From Misgurnus anguillicaudatus (lineage: Eukaryota > Chordata > Actinopteri > Cypriniformes > Cobitidae), in contig NC_073342.2 in NCBI RefSeq assembly GCF_027580225.2, forward strand, positions 10,970,501 to 11,034,500: a DNA stretch of 64,000 nt, in the 5' to 3' direction. Shown here one piece after another: positions 34,581 to 45,465 of this stretch; position 1 is the first letter of the stretch; each line of letters starts with the position of its first letter. The translations under genes and the position numbers were made by a program. The notes under the pieces were generated by a model. The model did not search any database. It was not told the DNA's origin and worked only from the letters and a program-made list of their open reading frames with translations.

Positions 34581-37500
34581 TGTGACGTGAGGGTATAACT
34601 TAGAACAAAAAGACAGATTTAATATTTGAACTCCAACTACGCCACCCCAGGACTTGCACCAGGGGAAATGCTAATAACACCCAGAAGGGTGGGAAAGCAA
34701 ACAGGTTCACTCCTCGTTTAAACAAATGTGGCATGACGAGGGGGTGAAAGTTTAGCTTAAGACGAAAGCAAAGATTTTAGATAAAATTCCGACTACGCCA
34801 CCCCGGGACTTACACCCAGGGAAATATTCCTTACACCCAGAAAGGCGGTAAGGCACACAGGTTCGTTCCTCTTAAAAGTGAAGGGAGCAGAAAACGTGGG
34901 TATAGTACAAAAAATATAAATTTTTATTACACAATATTCTTTGTTCATGGCAATGAGCTAGGTGTAAAATAGACAGAAGACAACATTATTCAAAACAAAT
35001 CTGTCTCACTGCAGCAAAATACATAAAACAAATGACATAAAACATCATAATCACAAAGTTACACAAAAATACAAAACAATTTAAGGTTTAATGGTCCACA
35101 CTGCTACAATGCAGTGCGTGGAAAGGAATACAAATAATAAACTAATTAAAACAATACACAAACCTACAGAGCTGAGGTTACCCACTCGATGGATCACTGG
35201 CACAAGTTGTCCAAAAGCACACTTTCGCACACCACACCGTGAACTCAATGTACACACACTTATACACTTCAAATGTGTAACACGGGAACCGTTGAGCAGT
35301 ACCACCACCACCACAATATCCCTCACCCGTGGGGACCCCAGCTCCTGAAAGGATATTAAGCAAAATACATATTCAAAACAATAATATACAAATTTTACAA
35401 TAGAAACAAAAACAAACAAACAAAGAAAACTGGCAGCTGAAGCTACACGAAAGTCATGGCGCAAACACCAAAGTCCATACGCCGGCTCCAGTGCGCTAAT
35501 CCTCCACTTCAAGATAATACACACTCAAGTTCAGGAACCAGACAGTGGACAGTCCGGTTTACAGCGGTGACAATAATGTAATGTTACAGCGGTGCGATAA
35601 AACAGCACGAGACTCAAACAGGCAGCAACCAGGAACCACGTAGAACAAAAGGGAGAACCCTAAAGTAAACAAACATAATTAAAAATCTAAACATCATACA
35701 CTAACATTACAATTTGTGGTTGGACACTTACCGCACAGTGGCATCACCCCAGACACATTAACGTCTTTTACAGCACTGTTTAACCTACAACAGGTCAACC
35801 ACAGCCAACTGAGGGTGCACAGTCATTTAAGCCACCAACAGCACAAGGGCACCAGTACGCTGGACAAACACGCTAAAACCAACACAAACTAAGTTTTAAA
35901 TAACATACAGATTAAAACTACGAACAGCACATTAACAATTCTCACCTGTCGCTATTGCTACAAACACCCGGGGGAAACACAGGACATGACGCATTCCGAG
36001 CAGCAGCCAATCAGTGCTTAAAAAGGGACTGCCCCTTCCTGATAGGTGACAGTAGCTGTCAATCACAGCTCACCTAATCCTGCTACACAAAGAAAGAGTA
36101 GAGAGACGTGAGTACAATACAAAAATAGTTTTATTACTTAATCTCATTAAAATAAGCAGTTAATCATATAAGTTGTCGCTCTACTTCAATTCACGGCAAC
36201 CACACTGCAAACACACAAAACTGAAAGTTAAAGAAAAATAAATTAAGCAGAGCTGAGGTTCCCAACAGGATAGGGGGGTTCTTAATCTCGACTTGGGTCC
36301 ACATAGACACACACGCACGCACACACACACCACTGTGCACTCAAATGAAATAAATCACACACTTCGTGTTAAACAACACACAATGAAAAAGAAAAACCAC
36401 CACCGGAAAGTTCCATCCACCCGTTGGGACCCCAGCTCCTGCAACAGATGGAAAACTGGATTAATACGGGATTAAATAATACTACAAAATATTACCAGTC
36501 AGCCTTAGCGGAAAGAAAAAAAGAAATATCAAATGAAATGAAATTAAACTAACGACATCTTACATAATCAAAACAAATTCACAAGACCAAACACAAGTCA
36601 TAACAGAATTGCAATGGTTGTACAATAAGTAAACCATTAACCGGTCACGTATGACCCAGTTCACTGGAGCAGAGAGTAAACAACAACAGTATAATACCAA
36701 AACACTTTAAAGAATAAAAAGGAGTAAATAACTAATCCATTGAATCCTATCCAAAAACAACATAACAAAATCAAAATAAACAAAACTAGAGAGGGTAAAC
36801 AAAAAGGAAACGCAATGCGTTACAGCAAAACAAACAAAAACCCAATAGAGAGGCTGCTAGTCGTCCCCCTACGCGTCAAGAAGACGCCATAGCTCTAATT
36901 TAGTAAGAAAGGGGGCAAGACACAGCTGAACCAGACAGTTTACGGTACTCGTTGTGTTGCGTGGAGAAGACCGTGATGCTTTTACGGCAATGCGAACGCC
37001 AGATCACAAACTCGGAATCACAACAAAGTGACACAGAGAACAAAAAGGGAGAATCCTAAAAACGAGCATAATGTTATCAAACCGCGATGGACGACATACA
37101 ATAATGTTTAAATGTTTTAATAACAAACACTTACCAACCAATGGTATGATAAACATAACCTGCTACAGGCATGGGTTCAGCACAGCCTTATCAGCCGCCG
37201 GCAACTAGGGTACAAGAGACCACACATACGCATTTCATATTAGCACAAAATGCTACCCCACCCCGTCTATACCACAGCATGTTTAACAAACGTACCTGAG
37301 GGTGAGCAGTCGTAATATCCACTTAAACAGCGCAACCAGGGCACCACACACACAGGGCAAGAGACACGCTAAAAGCAACAACCGAGGTGGTTTAAATCCA
37401 AGCACAGAAAGTACGAGCTGCTAGCGTAAACACACAACAAACACTTACCCGTTGCCATTATCAACACGCACCAAGCGGAACATCGGACATGACGCATAAC

Positions 37501-37590
37501 ATACCGCAGCCAATCGATGCTTAAGAAGGGGCAGCCCCTCCCTGATAGGTGGCTTCAGGTGTCACTCACCGTTCGCCTAATCCGGTTACA
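34581..37590 (-). mobile_element. Gypsy array, left LTR (3' LTR of copy A), interrupted
   Basis: It runs from TGTGACGTGAGG to CCGGTTACA on the plus strand. The element lies on the minus strand, so it begins TGTAACCGG in its own sense. CTTA precedes it (34577-34580) and recurs after the far end of the array (52191-52194). Without the nested solo LTR it is about 1645 bp, long for a gypsy LTR. The purine tract AGCTGGGGGTGGAA abuts it on the internal side (37591-37604), as a primer for plus-strand synthesis. Confidence 0.85.
34727..36087 (-). mobile_element. Related solo LTR nested in the gypsy LTR
   Basis: This 1361 bp block begins TGTGGCATGACGAGG and ends CCTAATCCTGCTACA. It is flanked by the 4 bp duplication CAAA (34723-34726 and 36088-36091). 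The middle LTR has the uninterrupted site 'gtttaaacaaagaaagag' at about 43315. Its ends and the 'ccaccccgggacttacaccc' stretch resemble the surrounding LTR but are clearly diverged, so it is another member of the same family. The minus-strand frame at 35081-35524 has no recognisable product. Confidence 0.88.
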
Positions 37591-37654
37591 TTCCACCCCC
37601 AGCTTCTGCAACGTCGCCCCGACGGTGAACTAACCAAAACTCACCCCAGGACCC

Positions 37655-40600
37655 TCAGTCCCAAGGTCGGAATAAGGCAACACTTGCACCCCCCAGTATA
37701 CTAGACACTGTACCTATACCCACTGGTCGAGGAAGATGGTGGACATTGGAGTGTTGACCCGCAGTCACCCTCCCCGTCCTCCTTACTACCTCAGTCCCTT
37801 CTACCAAAGGATCTGCAGGTAGAGTTATCATAGGTTGTGGGTTTACTTCAACCTCTGGGGCTCCCACTGCCCTATTGGCCACAGCCGATGATACCTCTCC
37901 CACTACTTGAACAACAGGAGTTGTCGGCCTCACAACAAACAAATCCTCCTCAAACTCCTCTTCCTGGGGACAATCAGATGCCACAACTGGGGTTTCTGTC
38001 AACCCTAAAGACAAGTTTGGGCTGGTCTGGACCTGAGCTTTCAGCAAAGATCGGTGCACATGCCTTACTTTACTTAACTCCGTGGGGGGAGCAATTGTAT
38101 ACACTGCCCCACCTTCCTTTGGGGCCTTTATAACCTGATATACCACTGAGCTCCACAGGTCCTGGATTTTGTGTCTACCTCTCACATTATAATCACGGAG
38201 ATATACAAGTTCACCCTGCCTCAGTGGTATTTCCCGCACTTGTAGGTCATGGCGAGCCTTTCGACGGCTCGCCATGACCCCCAAACGCTCACGAGCACCC
38301 TCAAACGCCACTTGTAACCGATCCTGCTGTTCTAAAATCCACCTATTAACACTACCTGTTGCTGGCTCTTGAACTCTCCCAAGCAGGAAGTCAACAGGGA
38401 GCCTAGGCTCCTGCCCAAACATCAAATAATATGGAGAGACCCCCGTAGATTGATGAGGAGTAGTATTATAAGCAAAGAGCACATGGGGCAGACAAAGCGG
38501 CCAGTCTCTTTTTTTTATACCGGCAAAGTGCGTAACAGGTCATGCAATGTCCGGTTGAATCGCTCGCACTGTCCATTCCCAGCCGGGTGATATGGAGTAG
38601 TTCGAGACTTCTCAACTTCATATAACCCACAAAGCTGCTGTATAAGGGCAGACTCAAAACTACGGCCTTGGTCCGAATGGATGCGGCCCGGCACACCAAA
38701 TTTACAAAACCATTCATTGACCAATACCTGGGCCACAGTTTCAGCCCGTTGGTCTCTCGTGGGTACTGCCAGGGTATACTTTGTAAAAATATCGGTCATC
38801 ACTAGGACATTCTCAAGGCCTGACCCAGAGGGCTCCAACACTGTAAAATCCAGAGCCAAGATTTCATTAGGCTTGGCGGCCAGCAAATGCCCCATGAAAC
38901 TGCTGGGAGCAGAGTGAAAACCCTTTGCACTCTGACATCTCTCACATTCCTGGCACCATTGGAGAATATCAGCTGACATTCCAGGCCAGTAACATCTCTG
39001 GCGTACCAGCTGAGATGTCCGTTCTACCCCCTGGTGCCCATGTTGTTGGTGAAGCTGGGTCAAAACCTCCTGCTTCAGGACCGCTGGTAGTAATACTTGT
39101 AAAACCTCCTCCCCTCCATCTGGGCGAAACACCCGACGGTAAAGGACCCCGTCAGTTTCCACCAAACGGTCCCACTGCCGAAGCAAAACAGCAGCTAACC
39201 TTGAGAGTTTCTTGCGTTCTTCACGGCTCGGACATGAACTCCGCCTCCAGAACACCAACAACACCCCAATGACCGGGTCTGCCTCCTGCTGAGTGCTTAT
39301 ATCACCCGTAGAACGACAAGGAAGTGAGAGCACTTGATTAACCTGGGTCACAAGTCTACCTTGCACCGCTTGCTGCAACACAAGTGGGACAGCCACACCT
39401 GGGCGCAAATCTTGGGCCTCTACTACACCCAGAAAGTTCTGTCTCGACAAGGCGTCGGCATTACGATTACTTCTACCTGATCTATACTTGATCTCAAAGT
39501 CAAAAGCTGCTACCTGGGCAGCCCACCGCTGCTCCATGGCACCTAACTTTGCTGAAGACAGGTAGCTAAGAGGGTTGTTATCAGTAAAAACCACACACTT
39601 ATGCCCCAATAAGTACTCCCTAAACTTCTCAGTCATGGCCCACTTGAGCGCCAAAAACTCCAGTTTCATAGAGCTGTAATTAGCTGGATTACGCTCAGTG
39701 GGCCGAAGACTGCGACTACCATACGCTATAGGGCGCACCTTGCCTTGCTGCTCCTGCGAGAGGACTGCTCCTAAGCCCCCATGACTTGCATCCACCTCCA
39801 GGATGAACGGTAATGAAAAATCTGCATAGGCAAGCACTGGAGCTGTGGTTAATTTACCTTTTAACCGCTCAAAACTCTGCTGGCATTCAGTAGACCAGGA
39901 CTCAGAAAATTCCTGAGGCCTCACCTTAGAGCGGTTTGGGGTTGCCAACTGAGCCACCAGCCCATGGAGCGGGGCTGCTAACCTAGCAAATCCCTCAACA
40001 AAACGCCGGTAGTAGCTGGCAAACCCCAAAAATGACCGCAGCTCTGTAACACTAGTCGGACGAGGCCAGTGTGCAACTGCATCTACCTTTCCTGGATCTG
40101 TAGAGACTCCCTCTGATGAAATAACATGGCCTAAATACTGTACCTTTTTCTTAAAGAACGCACACTTGGACAATTTAGCTTTTAGGCCCTCATTTTGCAA
40201 ACGACTCAAAACAACCTCCATTCGAGCAAGATGTTGATCAACAGATGTCGAAAATACCACGATGTCATCGAGATACAATAGGAGGGACTGGCACTGTTGA
40301 TCCCCAAACAACCGTTCCATCAATCGCTGGAAGGTGCTTGGGGCATTGCACAGCCCGAAAGGCATTCGATTCCACTCGAAGAGGCCGAAAGGAGTACAAA
40401 AAGCAGTCTTGGACTTGTCACCCTCTACCACCGGTACCTGATTGTACCCGCTGGCGAGGTCCATGGTGGAAAACCAACATGCCCCCGCCAACGAGTCCAA
40501 GGTCTCCTCAATCCGGGGCAGAGGAAAGGCATCCTTCCTAGTCTTAGAATTTAGTCGACGGTAGTCGACGCACAAGCGCAGGCTACCGTCTTTCTTCTTG

Positions 40601-41826
40601 ACCAGGACAATGGGCGAAGCGTAGGGGCTACAGCTCTCCCTAATCACCCGAGCTTCCAACAACTGGTTGATATGTGCTTTTACTACCTCATACTCAGAGG
40701 GAGGAATACGCCTGAACCGCTGCCTCACCGGAACTTCATCTACCAGGGGAATCTCATGGGAAATAAGGTTAGTGCAACCCAAATCCCCGTCATTCGCAGA
40801 GAACACTGATGAATACTTCTCTAACAATGTCCTTACTTTAACCTGCTCTTCCAGTGACAGCACAGACAGATCAAGTGCCCCAATTTGCTCCTGGACAGTA
40901 GAAGAGACCTGCACAGCCTGTGAGCTTACCTTAGCCTTTACCATCTGAACTTCCGCCACCTCTGGGGGTAAACTAACCACATAAACGTTCTTCACAGTGC
41001 CAATGACAGTGCTAGAATAAAGCACTACGTCTGTAGTCCCCACATTGATAACAGGCACATAAACAGTACCACGATCCACCCTTAACAAAGCAGGGGAGGC
41101 CATCAACCCTGCTGGTAGACCGGAATCTGATGGTTCAAACAGAACGGTACCCTTTGAGTATTTCGTAGAACATGTGGCAGCAACAAATTTCATTGTGCCT
41201 CCTACTATGTGACACGCCCGACGTCCGCGTACTTTAACACGCCCTACAGAATCTATCCCTTGCTGAGCTTCAATTTGATGACAATGTTGTAAAGCCTGAA
41301 AGACTGAACTAGGGGCCTGCGACACTGCTGGTAGTTCAAAAAGACCAGTGCCATGCTGACCAAAGAGCTCCTGATAGCAGCGGCTCAAGATATTCATACC
41401 CAAAACCCCGGGTACCTGAGCACACATGCCACCAGCAGGATCTCTGACCACCAGCACACCACAGCCTGGAACTATTCGCCCACACAGTTCTACATCGAGT
41501 TCCAAGTAACCAATGTAGGGAATGGAAAGGCCATTCGCTGCCCGAAGTTGTAACCAATGACACGATTTAAGATGTTCCTGACCCCATGAACCAAAATTGG
41601 CCAGGAAACAAGTCTCTGTTATGGTGGACACCATCGAACCAGTGTCCACCAAACAGGGAACCTGGATCCCACCCATAGAAACGACGAGCTGTGGACAAGT
41701 AGACATAAAGCGAGACATAAAGTCAGAACCGGTGAAAAGATTTGAGCCTGTCCCTTCCCCAACCAAGCTGTGGCCCTGCAGCCTGGTGGGAACTAGTTTT
41801 CCGAAGGCTGCACAGATGATGACTGC
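37655..41826 (-). pseudogene. pol: Gypsy copy A pol (protease, RT, RNase H, integrase), frameshifted
   Basis: The pol frame opens after a stop at 41829 and overlaps the end of gag by 34 nt in the -1 frame. It reads without interruption to about 38515. Visible in order are the aspartic protease with DTGS, reverse transcriptase with YLDDIVVFS, RNase H with VDASHGGLG and [10 protein letters not shown], the integrase HHCC zinc-binding region around [10 protein letters not shown] and CQECERC, and the D,D-35-E core ([18 protein letters not shown]). A single base missing after a run of eight Ts (about 38510-38517), compared with copy B, shifts the frame just after the integrase core. The C-terminal ~275 codons (37655-38482) are left in another frame. 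It encodes the replication and insertion enzymes of a Ty3/gypsy retrotransposon. No env is seen. Confidence 0.9.
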
Positions 41827-42983
41827 TCACCCCCTCTTACAACCTCAGTATGCACGGATGGAAAACGAGAGGATCTGCGTTCCCCATCACAATCTCTGGC
41901 AAAATGGCCAGGTTGCTGACATCGTCTGCAGATAACTTGGTTGCGTGACGGCCGCATACGAAAATCAGCATTTCGAAATTGAGCCATTCGGGACTCTGGA
42001 TTCTGAAATGGAGCCGTACAAGGCTCAGAATTTTGAGGTTTGGCAGTACGTGCTTCTGAAGCCTGGAATGGAGCTATACGCAACGCAGGATTTTGTAATT
42101 GAGCCATACTTTGTGTCAACTGATTTAATTGCTGTTGTTGCCGTTTCAACATGTCTCGTAACTCACTTAATTCAGAAACTGTGGGAGTGCTACTACTTCC
42201 AATGTGCTGGTCTCCCTGTACCCCATATTGTATGCCATAAGCGGATGGGACAGACTGGCTTCTACCCCGCACCCCCCCTGGCATGCCTTCCCTTTCCCAA
42301 CGAAGTGCTTCGCTGCGAACATCAAACAGAGTAGCGGTAGGTTGACGACGGACTAACTGTTTAAGCTCACGTCGGAGAGCACCATCACTAACATATTCAA
42401 CAAACTGATCGCGCAACAGAACTTCCGAATTAGGCATACCATGAGGTGACTGACTTCTTATCCTCTCAAGAAGATTCATAAGAGCCAAGGAGAATTCCAC
42501 TAAGGTCTCCCCATCCTGCTGTCTTCTGGAAAAGAAAGACTCCTGAAGGGCTACATACGACTTAGTACATCCATATAATTCATGTAAAATCTGAATAATT
42601 CGCTTTGGATCCTCCCTTTCGTTCTCTGATCGATATCGAATTTCTTCCCTAGCCTCTCCCTCCAAATGATCAAACAAAAAGAATGCTTGATCAGCAATAG
42701 AAAGGTGGCGGAGGCGCATACAAGCCTGAGCCTCCTCCACCCACTCATCAATCCCTATACCAGATCTACCACTGAATTTTGGACACCTCCGATCTCGAGG
42801 AATAAAAACAAGACGCTCCGCTGCCGAAGCACTGGCACCCACAAGTGGAGGCTCTGTGACTGCGGAAACTGGAGGGTTAGATGGACCTGGCTGTGGTTCA
42901 GGCACATGCTCCTGCCGCAGCTTTTCATTATCTGCTTTCAATTGGGCTACTAAATCACGCAACTCACGTAATTCGTCCTCCAT
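41793..42983 (-). CDS. gag: Gypsy copy A gag, intact
   Basis: The ATG at 42983 (context ACAATGG) starts [16 protein letters not shown], a short coiled-coil-like region, and the frame runs 396 codons to TAG at 41793. The middle is a capsid-like helical domain ([48 protein letters not shown]). The C-terminus holds one CCHC zinc knuckle, [14 protein letters not shown]. The frame is also open upstream to 43106 without obvious protein character, so I prefer the inner ATG. The capsid pattern resembles the gypsy lineage that vertebrate PNMA genes were derived from. This is recognised by eye only. Confidence 0.85.
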   Translation of the reverse strand: MEDELRELRDLVAQLKADNEKLRQEHVPEPQPGPSNPPVSAVTEPPLVGASASAAERLVFIPRDRRCPKFSGRSGIGIDEWVEEAQACMRLRHLSIADQAFFLFDHLEGEAREEIRYRSENEREDPKRIIQILHELYGCTKSYVALQESFFSRRQQDGETLVEFSLALMNLLERIRSQSPHGMPNSEVLLRDQFVEYVSDGALRRELKQLVRRQPTATLFDVRSEALRWEREGMPGGVRGRSQSVPSAYGIQYGVQGDQHIGSSSTPTVSELSELRDMLKRQQQQLNQLTQSMAQLQNPALRIAPFQASEARTAKPQNSEPCTAPFQNPESRMAQFRNADFRMRPSRNQVICRRCQQPGHFARDCDGERRSSRFPSVHTEVVRGGEQSSSVQPSEN

Positions 42984-43159
42984 TGTTATAAGCAAAAACA
43001 AACTTACCACCGATAGAGCACGCCAATTCAGCAAACAATGTGTGCTGGGATTCCAATACGAGACTGTCACTGTCTGGTTCCTACAGAAACAAAACAAACA
43101 AAACAAAAAAAACTACATACACCACAATACTCACGTCTCTGTACTCAAACTCAGAGGAT

Positions 43160-43177
43160 CCTGCCGACTATACGCCA
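43160..43177 (-). promoter_or_regulatory. Candidate tRNA primer binding site of gypsy copy A
   Basis: Read on the minus strand, TGGCGTATAGTCGGCAGG begins three bases inside the LTR edge at 43181. It starts with TGG, as required to pair with the CCA end of a tRNA. I cannot name the tRNA with confidence. Copy B has lost this site by deletion. Confidence 0.55.
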
Positions 43178-43180
43178 AAA

Positions 43181-45401
43181 TGTGACGTGAGGGTATAACT
43201 TAGAACAAAAAGACAGATTTAATATTTGAACTCCAACTACGCCACCCCAGGACTTGCACCAGGGGAAATGCTAATAACACCCAGAAGGGTGGGAAAGCAC
43301 ACAGGTTCACTCCTCGTTTAAACAAAGAAAGAGTAGAGAGACGTGAGTACAATACAAAAATAGTTTTATTACTTAATCTCATTAAAATAAGCAGTTAATC
43401 ATATAAGTTATCACTCTACTTCAATTCACGGCAACCACACTGCAAACACACAAAACTGAAAGTTAAAGAAAAATAAATTAAGCAGAGCTGAGGTTCCCAA
43501 CAGGATAGGGGGGTTCTTAATCTCGACTTGGGTCCACATAGACACACACGCACGCACACACACACCACTGTGCACTCAAATGAAATAAATCACACACTTC
43601 GTGTTAAACAACACACAATGAAAAAGAAAAACCACCACCGGAAAGTTCCATCCACCCGTTGGGACCCCAGCTCCTGCAACAGATGGAAAACTGGATTAAT
43701 ACTGGATTAAATAATACTACAAAATATTACCAGTCAGCCTTAGCTGAAAGAAAAAAATAAATATCAAATGAAATGAAATTAAACTAACGACATCTTACAT
43801 AATCAAAACAAATTCACAAGACCAAACACAAGTCATAACAGAATTGCAATGGTTGTACAATAAGTAAACCATTAACCGGTCACGTATGACCCAGTTCACT
43901 GGAGCAGAGAGTAAACAACAACAGTATAATACCAAACACTTTAAAGAATAAAAAGGAGTAAATAACTAGTCCATTGAATCCTATCAAAACAATATAACAA
44001 AATCAAAATAAACAAAACTAGAGAGGGTAAACAAAAGGAAACGCAATGCGTTACAGCAAAACAAACAAAAACCCAATAGAGAGGCTGCTAATCGTCCCCC
44101 TACGCGTCAAGAAGACGCCATAGCTCTAATTTAGTAAGAAAGGGGGCAAGACACAGCTGAACCAGACAGTTTACGGTCCTCGTTGTGTTGCGTGGAGAAG
44201 ACCGTGATGCTTTTACGGCAAAGCGAACGCCAGATCACAAACTCGGAATCACAACAAAGTGACACAGAGAACAAAAAGGGAGAATCCTAAAAACGAGCAT
44301 AATGTTATCAAACCGCGATGGACGACATACAATAATGTTTTAATGATAAACACTTACCAACCAATGGTATGGTAAACACAACCTGCTACAGGCATGGGTT
44401 CAGCACAGCCTTATCAGCCGCCGGCAACTAGGGTACAAGAGACCACACATACGCATTTCATATTAGCACAAAATGCTACCCCACCCCGTCTATACCACAG
44501 CATGTTTAACAAACGTACCTGAGGGTGAGCAGTCGTAATATCCACCTAAACAGCGCAACCAGGGCACCACACACACAGGGCAAGAGACACGCTAAAAGCA
44601 ACAACCGAGGTGTTTTAAATCCAAGCACAGAAAGTACGAGCTGCTAGCATAAACACACAACAAACACTTACCCGTTGCTATTATCAACACGCACCAAGCG
44701 GAACATCGGACATGACGCATAACATACCGCAGCCAATCGATGCTTAAGAAGGGGCAGCCCCTCCCTGATAGGTGGCTTCAGGTGTCACTCACCTACGGCA
44801 ATGCGAACGCCAGATCACAAACTCGGAATCACAACAAAGTGACACAGAGAACAAAAAGGGAGAATCCTAAAAACGAGCATAATGTTATCAAACCGCGATG
44901 GACGACATACAATAATGTTTAAATGTTTTAATAACAAACACTTACCAACCAATGGTATGATAAACATAACCTGCTACAGGCATGGGTTCAGCACAGCCTT
45001 ATCAGCCGCCGGCAACTAGGGTACAAGAGACCACACATACGCATTTCATATTAGCACAAAATGCTACCCCACCCCGTCTATACCACCGCATGTTTAACAA
45101 ACGTACCTGAGGGTGAGCAGTCGTAATATCCACTTAAACAGCGCAACCAGGGCACCACACACACAGGGCAAGAGACACGCTAAAAGCAACAACCGAGGTG
45201 TTTTAAATCCAAGCACAGAAAGTACGAGCTGCTAGCGTAAACACACAACAAACACTTACCCGTTGCTATTATCAACACGCACCAAGCGGAACATCGGACA
45301 TGACGCATAACATACCGCAGCCAATCGATGCTTAAGAAGGGGCAGCCCCTCCCTGATAGGTGGCTTCAGGTGTCACTCACCGTTCGCCTAATCCGGTTAC
45401 A
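43181..45401 (-). mobile_element. Gypsy array, middle LTR shared by copies A and B
   Basis: It runs from TGTGACGTGAGG to CCGGTTACA on the plus strand and abuts gypsy internal sequence on both sides, with no target duplication next to it. It therefore serves as the 5' LTR of copy A and the 3' LTR of copy B. Its 2221 bp exceed the other LTRs because a ~585 bp segment is present twice (44214-44793 and 44794-45381). Confidence 0.88.
44214..45381. repeat. Internal tandem duplication within the middle LTR (~585 bp x 2)
   Basis: Both units start at 'tacggca..gcgaacgcc' and end at 'ggtgtcactcacc'. They are not identical. The unit at 44214 lacks part of the 'gtttaaatgttttaataac' stretch and has other substitutions. 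The unit at 44794 matches the left and right LTRs. So the array holds segments from two slightly different LTRs. Confidence 0.85.
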
Positions 45402-45465
45402 TTCCACCCCCAGCTTCTGCAACGTCGCCCCGACGGTGAACTAACCAAAACTCACCCCAGGACCC

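Noticed and set aside
36293..36475. 60-codon frame repeated at 43528-43710 as a conserved small gene
   Set aside because: It lies in the gypsy LTR, so it recurs only because the LTR is repeated. Its His/Thr start is a CA-repeat translation.
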